From Phialocephala subalpina (lineage: Eukaryota; Ascomycota; Leotiomycetes; Helotiales; Mollisiaceae): a DNA stretch of 64,000 nucleotides. The stretch covers positions 773,770-837,769 of the forward strand of contig FJOG01000020.1 in the NCBI GenBank assembly GCA_900073065.1, written 5' to 3'. The stretch's first letter is position 1. Every line of letters begins with the position of its first letter. This document shows positions 1-11,139 of the stretch, one piece after another. The notes beneath the pieces are model-generated. The model was given only the letters and a program-made list of their open reading frames with translations. It searched no databases and had not been told where the DNA came from. A program made the position numbers and the translations under genes.

Positions 1-475
1 AATTTAAACAATTGGGGCTATGCCTGGGAATTGAATCTTGACTTTTGGGAGTATTAAGAGATGTTGTGAGTTACTATATAATTTCGAAGTTGCTGACCTC
101 CAACCTCATTAACTTCCCCAGCCTTAAAACTTTTCTTCCTCAGCCTGCTCAACTTTTACCGAGACACGATGTGCAACAAAACTTCGCCAATGTTCGTCTC
201 AAGGTCAAAAGTGACGGTGCTAATCACTATTTCGTAGATTCAAGTGTGCTACAGAGGATTGAAGGTCTGTTGTACAGAAATTTGTTGAGCATCTAGCTAT
301 CGGGTATGAAAACAAGCTCTACAAAAGCAGCGACCAAAGAGTCGATAACTGTAGGAGCTGTGAGAAGGAGAAAATAATATATGTACATTGAACCACTTTT
401 TGAACACCACCGATCCTGTCAGGGCACCCCTGAATTCAGAGCTCGCCAGCTCTACCCATATTTGGATGCATGTGG
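1..475. other. 3' flank of pectate lyase gene, no gene seen
   Basis: No reading frame with recognisable protein character was found on either strand. The stretch is presumably the downstream flank of the minus-strand pectate lyase gene. Confidence 0.5.
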
Positions 476-1658
476 TTATGACACAACGACATCCGAGCCG
501 TAAATGCAGTACGTGCCATCATTACCCGATCCATTCTCAGTAGGTTCCTGGCTGTTATCATCCGTCCCAGTGAAAGTAACACAAACATCATCAACACCCG
601 TGACAACCGAGTTCGTAATCGTCGCACTGTCGCCATAGTTGGAGTTGATACCAGCAAGCATGGTTCCATCAGTAGCAGAGATACCATCCATAATAACATG
701 ACGCTCATACATCGAATCGCAATTACCACAAGATCTGTAAAGCTTGCCAAATGTATCGACAGTGAAATCAGAGATGGAAATTGTTCCAGCACCATTGTGT
801 TGAACGACTTTATCATCTGCGCCGAAGGCGCCGCCGCCGATGATCTTGGTTGTTTCGCCGGCGTCTTGGTTTTTGACTGTGAATGCATCCTCGCAAACGG
901 CTGACCACCAGACATTGGTGAGGGTGCAAGCACCTTGGCAGTGGACGCCTTCAATTTGGTTGGGGCCGATACTAGGAAAAGGTCAGCTTCTTGAATTTTT
1001 GGAGAGAGGATGTTTTTACTCACATGACATTGGAGAGAGATCCTCCATTCTCAATCTGGAAGACAGCATCGGAGTCGCCGCCTTCGGCTTGGCCTGTGCA
1101 GGAAACACCACGGTCAAACATAACCATGCCGCCATCGAACGAGTCTCCGGCCGCGATAGTCTGGGCAGCGGAAAGAACAGAAGTGCCGGAGGAGGCGGGG
1201 AGAGATCCGCCTGATGAGTCCGAGCTGCTTCCGCTGGTTGAGGAAGCCTTGGTGGTTGCAGCAGCGCCAGAGGACTTGGCAGCGGAAGACTTGGAAGCCT
1301 TGGTGGAGGTAGCAGCGCTAGAATCATCAGTGGCTGAAGCTTTGCTGTCACTGTCGGAGCTATCGGTGGTGGTGGCCTTGCTGGCTTTGGTGGTTGTGGT
1401 CTTGGACGACTTCTTGGTGGTGCTGGATGAGGCTGCGGCAGCCTTGAGGCCGTTCAAGTTGGCAAAGCCTGATGAAGATGCGCTGCCAGAGTTTCCAAAG
1501 CCGGAAGATGGGCGGAGGCCAGTGGTTGAGCGAGCATTGCCGGAAGAGTTACGTCCAAAGCCAGTGTCCTCGTCACAGTCTCGCTTTTCGAACGCGGGAG
1601 CAGCGCTGACTCCGAGAGCAAGGGCTAAAGCGGCCATTTGAACCATAGAGAACTTCAT
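476..1658 (-). CDS. Secreted pectate lyase, polysaccharide lyase family 3, with long Ser/Thr/Lys linker
   Basis: Predicted extracellular pectate lyase cleaving de-esterified homogalacturonan by beta-elimination. Two exons, 1024-1658 and 476-971; the 52-nt intron has a GTGAGT donor and TAG acceptor and restores the frame, giving 376 residues. Residues 1-19 form a signal peptide ([19 protein letters not shown]) followed by a Kex2-like KR at 25-26. Residues about 72-157 are a low-complexity Ser/Thr/Ala/Lys linker. The PL3 beta-helix domain runs from about 158 to the end and shows the family signatures [31 protein letters not shown] and [16 protein letters not shown], with paired cysteines. PL3 enzymes are usually about 240-260 residues, so the excess is the N-terminal linker. 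No carbohydrate-binding module is visible. Family assignment is firm; substrate detail is inferred from the family. Confidence 0.93.
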
Positions 1659-2884
1659 ATTGATGGTAGTGAAGAGTGAGAGTCAAAGTACAAATTGTGT
1701 GTTTGAATGATAGACAATAGCCAGCAATGTGAATGGATCTCGCAAAGCCAGGCGTGATAGTGAAGGTGTAAAGGTTGAAAGAATGCTAAGAATTCGAAGA
1801 ATGAAGCTGATGAACTGGAAGCCATTGTTGGAATTGTTGATGGATTATATGTATCCCATCTCACCATCACGTGTGTTGGCCTCGAAGGCTTGCTGTCGTC
1901 GTCCTCCTCCCCCACAATTCGTTTAACAATAATGAACATTTATTTACAGGAAACATGGTCGCAGAGAGCCAAGATACCAAGACAGAAAAATGCTTGGTCG
2001 TGAAACAAAAGATCTGATGCCAAGAGCGCGCCAAGCGTCTAATGCCCAATTTGGTGGGACCTTTCTCCTGTCAGACTGGTGGAAAGATCAGAACCACGTG
2101 CTTTTGATGGGATCGTCTGAATGCGGACAAGAGGGGATTGAGAGGGGAATGCTTCGGAACAGCCAAGAGCACTGCCGCATCGGAAGTCCACAGTCGAGGG
2201 CCGTCGTCCCATCTTGGGAGATGAAAAGAAGGGTTGCAAGGGGTACGTAGAGTCGCCTGTTGATCATCACTTCGATATTTCAACTTCTGATTGACATCCA
2301 CAGCAAGGAAGAGTCCAGAACATCAGATAGTAGATCTTCGCTAGAAAGATTCAAGATGTTTCCATCACCCAGTCTCTCGGGGACAATCGGAGGAGATTCG
2401 GCGCCGTAGAAGTGATTGCGTGGGGAGACGTCATGGAAAGAAACAGACTCTTGGCTTCAGAGAGGCCACAGAAATGGGTGGGGATGTAAGGAAGTTCTGA
2501 CCGCAAACATCAGTGGGAGATTGATTAAAGATCAGAAAAGGAGGCGCACTTGTCCTTCGCACTGGCGAGTTGGTTGCTCAATCTGAAGATGTTGAGCATG
2601 GCGAAGTTGTGTCAAACACAGCTGCCAAGATGTAGATAGGAAAAGAAGAAGACTCGCGAGCAGTCGTGAGGAGGTTGAATCGCGCCGAGTGCGAAAGGGG
2701 TCTAGTGTGAAGTGGTCTGTGCTCAACGTCGACGGGCAAGGCATCCCAATCTTGATTCTCTTCTCTCCTCTATCTTCCACAGCCTCAAGTTTCGAGCTGC
2801 CTTGTCGAAACAGCTTCAATTTGCGAAAACCAGCCGATTCTGGCTTGGATGAATCCGTTCCAGGACCGATGGAATGGCATGAGC
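1659..2884. other. Intergenic region between two secreted-protein genes
   Basis: Promoter side of the pectate lyase (1659 onward) and 3' flank of the small secreted protein gene. Frames here are short and lack protein character; nothing further recognised. Confidence 0.5.
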
Positions 2885-3227
2885 CTAAGAGCAGAATGGG
2901 ATGCCGTTGATGAAATGACAGAAGGAGTTCGGCCCACACAGAGCAGCTGTAATCCATCTTCCACCATGATCGCAAACAACCTACAGATTGAGGTTGTTAG
3001 CCAATTGCTCAATGTGCCGCAACACGATGGCTTCTCCCCGTAGCGGGAGACTGCGACAAACTCACAATGTCAACGATATCTCCAGAGCACGAATATGTAC
3101 CAGGAACACAAGCTTGGCGTTCATCGAGAACGGACGCGACGGGCGATGCGTAGGTGGCTGAGAGGAAGGTGGTATAGACGATCATGAATCCGGATAGTAT
3201 TTGGATGGAGAAAGGAGTACGCTTCAT
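2885..3227 (-). CDS. Small secreted cysteine-rich protein (85 aa), effector-like
   Basis: Two exons, 3066-3227 and 2885-2980, separated by an 85-nt intron (GTGAGT donor, CTGTAG acceptor). Both exon lengths are exact codon multiples, and the joined frame ends at TAG 2885-2887. The 85-residue product has an N-terminal hydrophobic segment ending in ALA/YAS-type residues, consistent with a signal peptide cut near residue 28. The mature part has six cysteines in the order C-x6-C-x9-11-C then C-x5-C-x8-9-C, with the phrases ACVPGTYSC, VVCD and LCGPNSFC. This CxPGTYxC...CG...C arrangement recurs in small secreted proteins of plant-associated ascomycetes. No enzymatic function can be claimed; an apoplastic effector or wall-binding role is inference. 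It lies about 1.2 kb from the pectate lyase gene on the same strand. Confidence 0.75.
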
Positions 3228-5253
3228 GTTGGCCGATTAAGCTCCGAGGCCTGTGAGGACACTGCAGTTCGGTCTTTGTTGTGGATGTCTAGGATATCGA
3301 CAGAAGGAGTTTCTGCTCGTGTGATTTTAGAGTGCCTCGCCTGTTTGGGGATGAAATTGTTGTGTTGGTGTTGCTGCCTCCATCTCGGCTGGCAGAATGC
3401 AAGACGCAAGTGCGAATGTTGGTTCACAACATCGGGTTCCAACAACTCGACTTGCATTTTATCCACCCCATCATCCGTTGAGGACACCTAAGCCCTCATT
3501 AGGACTAGCCATGGTGGTAACGTCTTTTTTCCAGAGCTGCCAGGAAAAGTGCAGGTGCAGTCACGTGCTGACCTTTCAGGCAGGCTGAAAGGAAGCTTAA
3601 GGAGACACACGATGCAACCAGCGCCATTGATCATCTCAGAGCCTCTAATTTTCAATTCAATCAAAACCTACGCAAGAACAGCATACTAACAGCGCTTCTA
3701 ATACATTGTGGCTTCGGTCGCTAACTGTAGATGGGCTGTTCCTTCCTCACCACGTCGTACCTTCCCAACTCTCCCACCCCGCACTTAAAGTTGCTTTCGC
3801 ATCTCCAGATTTCTTCTTCTCTTCTTCATCACCCGAATCCAAAGTTCTCCGCCATCCAATCCACCTATTCTCTACTGTTCAATGTTAGAAGACCCTCCCT
3901 AGTTATTATTCTGTCATCACTGTCTAGCGCAATCTGGCCAACAACCTCTGTACGTGTGGCAATGGGAATCGTGGCCGTAAGATGATCCCTCACTGTTTGC
4001 TTATGCTGGTGAGGATGGGCGATTCGATTATTGGCAACGATCGATGTTCGACAACGGAGAAGCAATGAGATTTTTGAGGTAAGTGGGCAGCTGTCCGACT
4101 TGATGTAATGTGTTCAGTATGCTAACTCGAGGTCAGAAGAACTGAGAATCGAAGGAGAAGAAGATCGCGATGCAGACGAACAATGAAACAGAATGAAGTG
4201 AGCGAGCATCCTGCTCGGATACACGCAACATGCTGACTTGAAGATAGGAGTATGGAGATCCGAGAAGATATGGCAACCCAAACCTCGTCGACGCGTCGTT
4301 CACTTGACCCGCCCCCGCAGCTCGACCTGCCCGCTACCCCAAAAAAAGTACAAGATGAGCCATGATCCCGTCAGGCGATATCTACGACAGTAATTCTGAA
4401 TAGACAGGATTGCAGGGTTCATGTCGCGTTCTAAGAGCACACATGTATGAGTTGCGACCAAGAATCATCAGCTACCCCGAAGTTGCTGACAAGCCAGTGT
4501 TCACCCGTCCATCTGCAGCTTCAATCTGGGAGTCAACTGGCTCAATTTGAACCACATGCTGATCACTCGCAGCCAACAGTTAAGATGTAGACAGCTCGAG
4601 AAGACCGGGATATCCCTCAATCGGCCGGGTACTTTTCCCGCTCCAATGTTGGTGTTGGAATCCTAATCCTAATCCCGAATGACAGATATCACTCATCCGA
4701 CAGGTATCATATGCAATCTTCGACGCTCTGAAGATCCCTTTGATATCAATAAAAGATATGATAACATCTCAGGAGGTGGTTGTGCTGCCAATTGTAAGCA
4801 TGTCCCTCCCGTTGTGTTACCTTTACGCCGATAATGCCGACGATGCCGGCACACCCTTTGAAACGAGCCGTCAAGTAACACCGAGGCGAGAATACTCAAG
4901 CGAGTCTGCCCATCTTGTGAAACCATATGAGGTCATCGTATGTTGTTTCTTGGGATGTTTTCGTGTTGGGTGTACGTGAGAATTGCGAAGCGCATGCAAG
5001 CAGGCATCTAAGACCCGGCTGACCAGACATCAGTGGCTCGCTACAGTGGACGAATGCCTATCTTTGGCCACCGACAATAGCCTGAAAACGACGCCGCAAA
5101 CGCCCTATGATCGACCAATCGAAGACTTGACCCCACAAGCGGCGGCTCGCTTGCTGCCTTTTGCATAAGTTCTCGCCCGAGTACAAGTAGCTTGTCGCGA
5201 GGACTTCGAGAGAACTTCCAACATCACTAAATGCAAAGACACAACAATTTAAG
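3228..5253. other. Intergenic, about 2 kb, no gene recognised
   Basis: Mixed composition with pyrimidine-rich stretches near 3720-3900. No frame with family resemblance, RNA gene or repeat was found. It holds the promoters of the minus-strand secreted protein and the plus-strand AAA ATPase. Confidence 0.45.
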
Positions 5254-7432
5254 ATGGCCGACGACACAAATGCCGAACTCGTCAACATCACCGACGATGG
5301 TGAGACAACTCCTGGTCGGCGATGCGAGCTCAAGAGCCTCGCTCTCCGGACGAAGAAGGGAGAAGTCGAGGTTAGCGAGAAGAATTCTAAGTCCAAGGAC
5401 GAGGATCCGTACAAGGACTTTGCGTTGGTCTCGAAGCAATCTTTTGACGAAACCCACAAATTGACTGGCACAAAGCTGGAAGTGAACTCTCCACAGTTGC
5501 TGAAAGTCCTCAAGAATGTCATCACTTATTATCCTGGAGAACCTTTGGATTTCACCGAGAAGTTTACAATCGAGGCTCCGTAAGTTGATATTTGCTCGTG
5601 CCAATGCATAGGTCAGATTGACTAACAACGGCATAGTTACATGATGCTGGTACACTATCGCGAAGATATCCGTGCGTACAGCGACACTACCATGGACTCC
5701 GTTGAGAAGAAGCATATCGCACTTTTGCTGGACTATCTCGACGATGAAGCAGGTCCAAAAGGATTAGAGACCAGGGAGATGATCAATGCCGGAGTCATCA
5801 CGTTTCCATTGTTGTGGATGATCTACAGACCCGGTGACATTATATGCAAGACCGAGAATGGTCATTCTCGTCTCTATCAAGTACGAAGGCACGGCTATGG
5901 AGAGTCCAAGAACCGCGGCAAATATTTCGACATCGGCTGTTCTTTTGTTTCATATGATGGCGAAAACGCTGGCATCTCAAGAGACAGATTGAGGATCTGG
6001 GAGAGTCAAGAATTCTTTGGATTGTTCTCAACGGCCATCACGTCCCTCTCAGCATTCCCCATCAAGTTCCTCGACACATCCATCCGACAATCTCTAGAAG
6101 ACAGGCTGGCGGCAAGAGGCAGTCACTACCTCCAGATCAAGGAGAGGTGTATCTTGCAGTACGACGGACTATTCCTCTATCTAAAACGTCCGCCATGGGA
6201 TTACTATAACGAAAATGCTTCATACGACGGGACGTTCATACCAGAGACAATGAGTGGTCGCGTGGTTATTGATCCTAAGACTTTCAACGAAGAAGCCAGA
6301 GCACAGAAGGAATCGGTCGAAGCAAAATTAGATATGGATGAGGACATGGACATAAAGAAGCAATGTATGATAATGAACCCCGAACTCCACAAAGATGTAC
6401 TGACAAAACAGCGGCACTCGATTTTTCAGAAGACGTTCAAAGCAATGATCTCGATCCTCGACTTTGTCCTTCATATGTGTACGGATTTTCCCTAGAGAAG
6501 AAGGAATGGTGCAAGTTCTTCGTGGATTTCCTGTCGCCAGTGGAATGGAAGCCAAATGCCCTCGACTCGCTCATCATCCCCGAGCCACAAAAGAGGCTCT
6601 TACAAGGTCTTGTCACAGGTCACAAGTATCCCGATAAAGCTAGAGACGAGCGAGGGCTCAAAGGCAAAGGCTTGGTTGTTCTGCTCCACGGAACACCTGG
6701 GTCTGGCAAGACCCTGACCGCTGGTAGGATATTTTGTCGAAATTGTTACCAAATGCTGACTAGGACTTAGAGGTAACTGCAGAACACACCAAGAGGGCGC
6801 TTCTCAACATCTCCACAGGTGAATTAGGAAGTTACCAGATGAGGATCGAAGTAGAGCTGAAGCGCCTGCTCACATATGCTTCAACATTCCAAGCTATAGT
6901 GCTGATCGACGAGGCCGACGTTTTCCTTGAGGCTCGCAAAAGCGGTCCAGCTGATCAACTTGAGCAGAATGCAATGGTCGCTGGTAAGCAATCGTTCGAA
7001 AACTTATGCACATTCCTCGGCTGATCCTTCCAAGTCTTCCTCCGTCAGCTCGAGTATTTCCAAGGCATTATTTTCCTCACATCGAATCGAGTCTCCGTCT
7101 TCGATCAAGCCATCAAGTCACGCATTCATCTCGCACTCCAGTATGCCAGTCCGGGCGAGGAGGTACGTCGTACAATTTGGAAGAAGAACCTTGAGAGTGT
7201 GTCCGCAGAGGAGCTTGATCTCGACGTCGAGAAGGCACTTGATGCAGTGCAAGACACCAAAATGAATGGAAGAGAGATCTCGAACTCAATCACGACAGCA
7301 AAGACTCTGGCGAAGAGCGAGGGGTCAAAATTGAAGCTTGAGTATTTGCGGACAATCGTTCAAGTTTGGAGCGAGTTCGAAGAGAGTTTGTCGCGATTGC
7401 AGGAAGCAAAGGTGTCTGATATTGAGAAGTAG
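5254..7432 (+). CDS. AAA+ ATPase of the fungal DUF7025-AAA family
   Basis: Five exons, 5254-5579, 5637-6364, 6412-6723, 6771-6983 and 7035-7432, joined by introns of 47-57 nt; every junction keeps the frame and gives 658 residues. The middle part (about 120-250) carries the conserved block typical of the fungal domain before the ATPase (FPLLWMIYRPGDI, DRLRIWESQEFFG). The C-terminal third is an AAA module: Walker A GTPGSGKT, split from LTAEVTAEHTKR by intron 3, Walker B IVLIDEADVFLE, a sensor-1 TSNR and a following AIKSRIHLALQY arginine segment. The family is widely expanded in filamentous fungi and its members have no firmly assigned substrate; remodelling of a protein complex is the family inference. 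A possible upstream ATG at 5231 is in another frame and is ignored. Confidence 0.9.
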
Positions 7433-8005
7433 TCTGAGTCCAGGTTTTGCGTTTCTTTTCAGCTCCGTCGAACAGACTCGTGCTTTTTACCCCAGAAAAT
7501 TAACGTCGAGCCTCCCATATAGCGTTTGTCGGTTCTGATTGAGATTATATATGCGGGGTCTCATAGCCATTATGTTACAAGTGCTCACATTAATCCTAAC
7601 CTCAAATGTTGGATGTCTCAAATCCGAATTTATTTTTGCAGCTCCGGCGATGTTGCTCCGGACCCGGGTCGATCTCGAGTAGAAGAAAGGGGAAAGTTAG
7701 CGTAGATTCTCTGTCCAAATCCAAGGGAGATTTTCTCGTACTATCGATCAACAGATCCCCCTTGTGCTTTAGATGCGGCTAGAATTTTTTCCTTCTTACA
7801 CAGACGCTCATCCGCTTTTGTAGAAGCTGGGTCCTCTTCCAACGCTTCTCGGTTCCACTTCCTCATACTCCCCGCAAAAGTAATACAGCCGGGTACTTAT
7901 TGATCCCCATACTTCGCGCCTATAAGCCTCTTTCGATACACCGCATGGTCTCGTCCCACTTCCATCCTGCGCGACTTTGATTGAAAGCAAAATACATCCC
8001 AGAAA
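7433..8005. other. Intergenic between AAA ATPase and cupin relic
   Basis: No gene seen. It contains GC-rich CTCCGGACC-type words near 7642-7672, one of which (TGCTCCGGACC) recurs near 9892 upstream of the dehydrogenase gene. Confidence 0.4.
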
Positions 8006-8638
8006 ATGTCCTCAGAGAATCCTCCAAACGAAACAGCAACCTCAAAATCCAATATCACCTGCACCCAAGTCTCCAATCTCAGACCCTTAACCTGCCACAT
8101 CACAACCCACAGTCCCTCTACTTCACAAGCTACATTCCACGATTCCTCGCCCGTATAATGGACATCCCACTCCCCTTCCTCTCAAATGTTCTTCCAAACA
8201 ATCTACACCACCTCCCAATCCCCACCCTCTCTTACCTCTGACTAAGATCTCATTCTCAACACTCATCTTTCCCCGAAGGTAGAACTTACGGTTGCGAATG
8301 GATCTGTGGCACGAATGATGGATTTCGCGCCGGGATATGAGACTATTATGCATCGGACGAGGAGTTTGGATTTTGGGGTTGTGGTGGAGGGAGCGGTGGA
8401 GTTGGTGCTTGGGGGTGGGGATGGGGATGGGGATGGAGAAGGGGAGGGGAGAGTATTGGGGGTTGGGGATATGGTTATGCAGAGGTGGATATAACATAGG
8501 TGGCGGAATGCGAGTGAGGGGAGTTGGGCGAGGATGTTTTTTATTTTGGTTAGTTGTGAGGAGGGGGTTGTTGGGGGAAGGTTTTGGAGGAGGATTTTGG
8601 GGGTTTGTGATGTTCAGTCAAGGTTTGAAAGGGGGTAG
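8006..8638 (+). pseudogene. Cupin-domain protein relic with three in-frame TAA stops
   Basis: One continuous frame from ATG 8006 to TAG 8636 reads as a fungal single-cupin protein of about 210 codons, broken only by TAA codons at 8156, 8243 and 8492. Recognisable blocks are MFFQTIYTTSQSPPSLTSD, VELTVANGSVARMMDFAPG, the cupin motif MHRTRSLDFGVVVEGAVELVL, then after the third stop HRWRNASEGSWARM, which is the second cupin motif. The metal-binding histidines of both motifs are still visible. The frame never shifts, so the only damage is nonsense mutation. TAA can come from CAA by C-to-T change, as in RIP, but this is inference. It sits tail-to-tail with the dehydrogenase gene and may once have belonged to that cluster. 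Confidence 0.75.
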
Positions 8639-8673
8639 GTAAGGGTGGCAATCAATTTGATTGTGTTTTAATC

Positions 8674-9648
8674 TCATTCTTGAGTCTCGGGTAGACTTTG
8701 GCGCCATTTCAGCGTGTTCACGATTCCAGCGTCTCTTTTTCTTGATAGTGAGATGTAAGTCTCGTTTCCAACCACATCTATAGTTTGCGCGACCCATTTC
8801 TTCCTGAGCTCGTCATCGACGACCAGAGTGTCAGGTGCGTTCCAAGTCAGAAGTGGACCAAGCAGTTTCTCAGCATAGTATGCAGCACCTCCTAGTCCGC
8901 CTCCAAGATGCATCAAGAGACTCGGACCCATGACTCCCCACCGCAAACCTGGACCGAACTCCATAGCCGTCTCTATATCATCAATACGTGCGATGTCTTC
9001 TTTCATCAGATAGAGTATCTCTCGGAGTAGAGCTGATTGTAATCGGTTCGCAATGTGGCCGGGGATTTCGTGCTTTAGTACAATGGGTTTTCGGCCGAGA
9101 GAGGTGTAGAAAGACTTTGCGTGCTCGAGTGTCGAATGCGAGGTTTGAGATCCGCCTACGATTTCGACAAGGGGGATTAGGTGTGGTGGGTTGAAGGGGT
9201 GGCCGATGGCAAATCTGGAGGGGTGGTTGGTGAGGAAGGATTGCATGGATGAGCAGGTTAAGCCGGATGTGGATGTTAGGATTGGGATTGAGGCATCGAG
9301 TGTAGCGTCTAAGGCACGAAGGAGGTCGGTTTTGGTGGCTAGGTCTTCTGGGCCGTTTTCTTGGACGAATGTTGCGTCTTGTAGTGTGGAGGAGAGGTTC
9401 ATGGTGAAGGTTATTCTTGCCGAGACATCTTTGAGATGGTTGGATGAGGGGCTGGAGTTGAAATGTCCTAGTTGATGAAGGACTCTGACGGCTTCTGAGA
9501 CGATAGTGTGGAGGAATGTTTCTGCAGATGGATTTGGATCGTAGACTCGGGTTGTGTGTCCGTGGGCGGCGAAGAGAGCTGCCCAGCCGGCGCCGATGGA
9601 ACCGCAACCGATGACGGCGATGTGACCTGATGGTCCAGAGTCTCCCAT
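8674..9648 (-). CDS. L-gulonate 3-dehydrogenase / lambda-crystallin-like 3-hydroxyacyl-CoA dehydrogenase family oxidoreductase
   Basis: Intronless, 324 residues. An N-terminal Rossmann fold has VIGCGSIGAGW (GxGxxG at 14-19) and an acidic residue (YDP, about 36) at the end of strand 2, indicating NAD preference. The catalytic-domain phrases STSGL (127-130) and GHPFNPPHLIPLVEIVGG (149-166), the latter containing the active-site His, match the lambda-crystallin/L-gulonate 3-dehydrogenase branch better than the fatty acid branch. The C-terminal helical domain shows EIPGHIANRLQ and FGPGLRWGVMGP. The family oxidises a 3-hydroxy acid to the 3-keto acid. Its start faces the decarboxylase-like gene at 10168 across a promoter with two copies of the cluster motif. 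The exact substrate is inference; carnitine or hydroxybutyryl-CoA dehydrogenase activity is an alternative. Confidence 0.88.
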   Translation of the reverse strand: MGDSGPSGHIAVIGCGSIGAGWAALFAAHGHTTRVYDPNPSAETFLHTIVSEAVRVLHQLGHFNSSPSSNHLKDVSARITFTMNLSSTLQDATFVQENGPEDLATKTDLLRALDATLDASIPILTSTSGLTCSSMQSFLTNHPSRFAIGHPFNPPHLIPLVEIVGGSQTSHSTLEHAKSFYTSLGRKPIVLKHEIPGHIANRLQSALLREILYLMKEDIARIDDIETAMEFGPGLRWGVMGPSLLMHLGGGLGGAAYYAEKLLGPLLTWNAPDTLVVDDELRKKWVAQTIDVVGNETYISLSRKRDAGIVNTLKWRQSLPETQE

Positions 9649-9910
9649 CTTCAGCTGTACAATACAGAAGCGTTCTGCGAAATGAGTTCCCTCTACCTTC
9701 TATGCGGTTGGCTCATGTGTCTGTTCGCAAACCTGAGGATATGTATTGTTGCGCGCGGGCAAGCTGAGACTCGCCAGTAAAGACGAAGCTGGCATCAACT
9801 TATGGTATTGATACGGCCTATCCTCGGTGTGAATTCATTGTTATCGGATGGAATTATTGTTGGGGTGTAGAGTGTGGAGCTTGTAGAGATGTGCTCCGGA
9901 CCTTTTTAGT

Positions 9911-9948
9911 CTTCCGGTGGAAGACCTCACGCCAGCTTCCCGGTGGAA
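9911..9948. promoter_or_regulatory. Two copies of near-palindrome TTCC(A/C)CCGGAA in a divergent promoter
   Basis: CTTCCGGTGGAAG at 9911-9923 and TTCCCGGTGGAA at 9937-9948, 26 bp apart, in the 519-bp region between the divergent dehydrogenase (start 9648) and decarboxylase-like gene (start 10168). The same word in reverse orientation recurs near the regulator and transporter genes. It is a candidate binding site for the cluster's Zn2Cys6 protein (inference). Confidence 0.6.
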
Positions 9949-10167
9949 CGCGCCTTTCCGACGTTATATGAGCCGAGCAGAAGATCGTAGCCGTGGACTT
10001 GATATCTCGCGTTCATTTTCATCTGAACACTCTCCTAGAGATCAAGCATCCACCGTGCTTTTGACATGGCACCGAGAAATGAACCACTGGAGCCAAAAAT
10101 GACAGCTGAGGCTCGAGCTAAATCTCAAGCCAGACGGCTGTAAAAGCATCCCGATTCTTACCTCCGA

Positions 10168-10983
10168 ATGCCGCTCGGATTTGGGCCATATCCAGGCCCA
10201 CGTCAAACCGAAGATAGACTTCCTCAACCTGGATGGTCCTCCGTGACTGTCACTACCTCAACAGTGACATTCAAGGCGTCCAAGACTCATCTCTTGTTTT
10301 ATCTCCCTCACGAATGCTTTCGTATTGACGACTCTGGGGAGACGAGTTTCGCATCATTGGTCTTGACATCTCTGGACAATCTACCGTGGTTAGACGGACG
10401 CGGTTATCTGCACTATGGCCTCTACATCCATGATATCGTCTGTACTAAAGAGACGAGTCTGTGCGAGGGAAATATCTTGTCGTGCTGTTTGAGAATAGAG
10501 CTGATCCCATTATGAGCGGGAGAGAGGAACTTGGGTATGCCAAGGTGTATTGTTCGTTAGAAGATGGCTTAGATGTCGAGCAAAGTCGTTATAGCTTAGA
10601 GGCAAGCTGGGAAGGAACACCAATTGAGACGATGACGTTCGAAGGATTGCGTGAAGCAGGTGGTAAAGACATGCCTAGCACGTCTGTATTCCTCGAAGGG
10701 TATCCTGGACTTCAAGTACCTACCGGCTACGGGACGACCGGGTCACGGCGATATTCAGTATCCGACTTTCTATCCCAACGCCACGGGGGGCGAAATCAAA
10801 GTGGATAAGGTCCTTGTAGCCGAATCCGCATCTTTTGGGTTTGACGTGGGAGATGCAAGGAGGCTGCCCACACTTTCGCATATCGTGGCCGGGCTGGCAG
10901 AAATTCAACCTCTTGAAATTGTGGATGCCAGGGTGGGTTTTCAGAAGGGACAATCGGATCTTAGAGACCAAAGAGCGATCTAA
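10168..10983 (+). pseudogene. Acetoacetate decarboxylase-like gene with two compensating frameshifts
   Basis: ATG 10168 opens a frame with ADC-superfamily signatures: GFGPYPGPRQTEDRLP, then SLDNLPWLDGRGYLHYGLYIH. Near 10456-10461 the homology moves to the frame one base back (VRGKYLVVLFENRADPIMSGREELGYAK), and near 10693-10703 it returns to the first frame (ILDFKYLPATGRPGHGD) until TAA 10981. The nucleotides at both points do not resemble introns, so one base appears lost and one gained. The total length, about 270 residues, is normal for the family. The family decarboxylates beta-keto acids through a Schiff-base lysine; I did not assign that lysine. Either the gene is a recent pseudogene or the two indels are assembly errors. 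Its divergent partner would supply a 3-keto acid. Confidence 0.75.
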
Positions 10984-11139
10984 ATATAGATTCTCTGGCC
11001 TGACCGGCATTCCCTCTCAACAAGACTGCAACGAGTCGTAAAGAGTCGCGCAAGGCGGGGAGTATTAGCTGAAGCGATGGCCACCACTCATGACCGTTCT
11101 GAGTCTCGGAACTCAACCACTGGACAGAATTCATTGTCA

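Noticed and set aside
8006..8638. Stop-codon readthrough or code reassignment at three TAA codons in the cupin frame
   Set aside because: Intact genes in the window end in TAA too (for example the NmrA-like and GDSL genes), so TAA is an ordinary stop here; nonsense decay is simpler.
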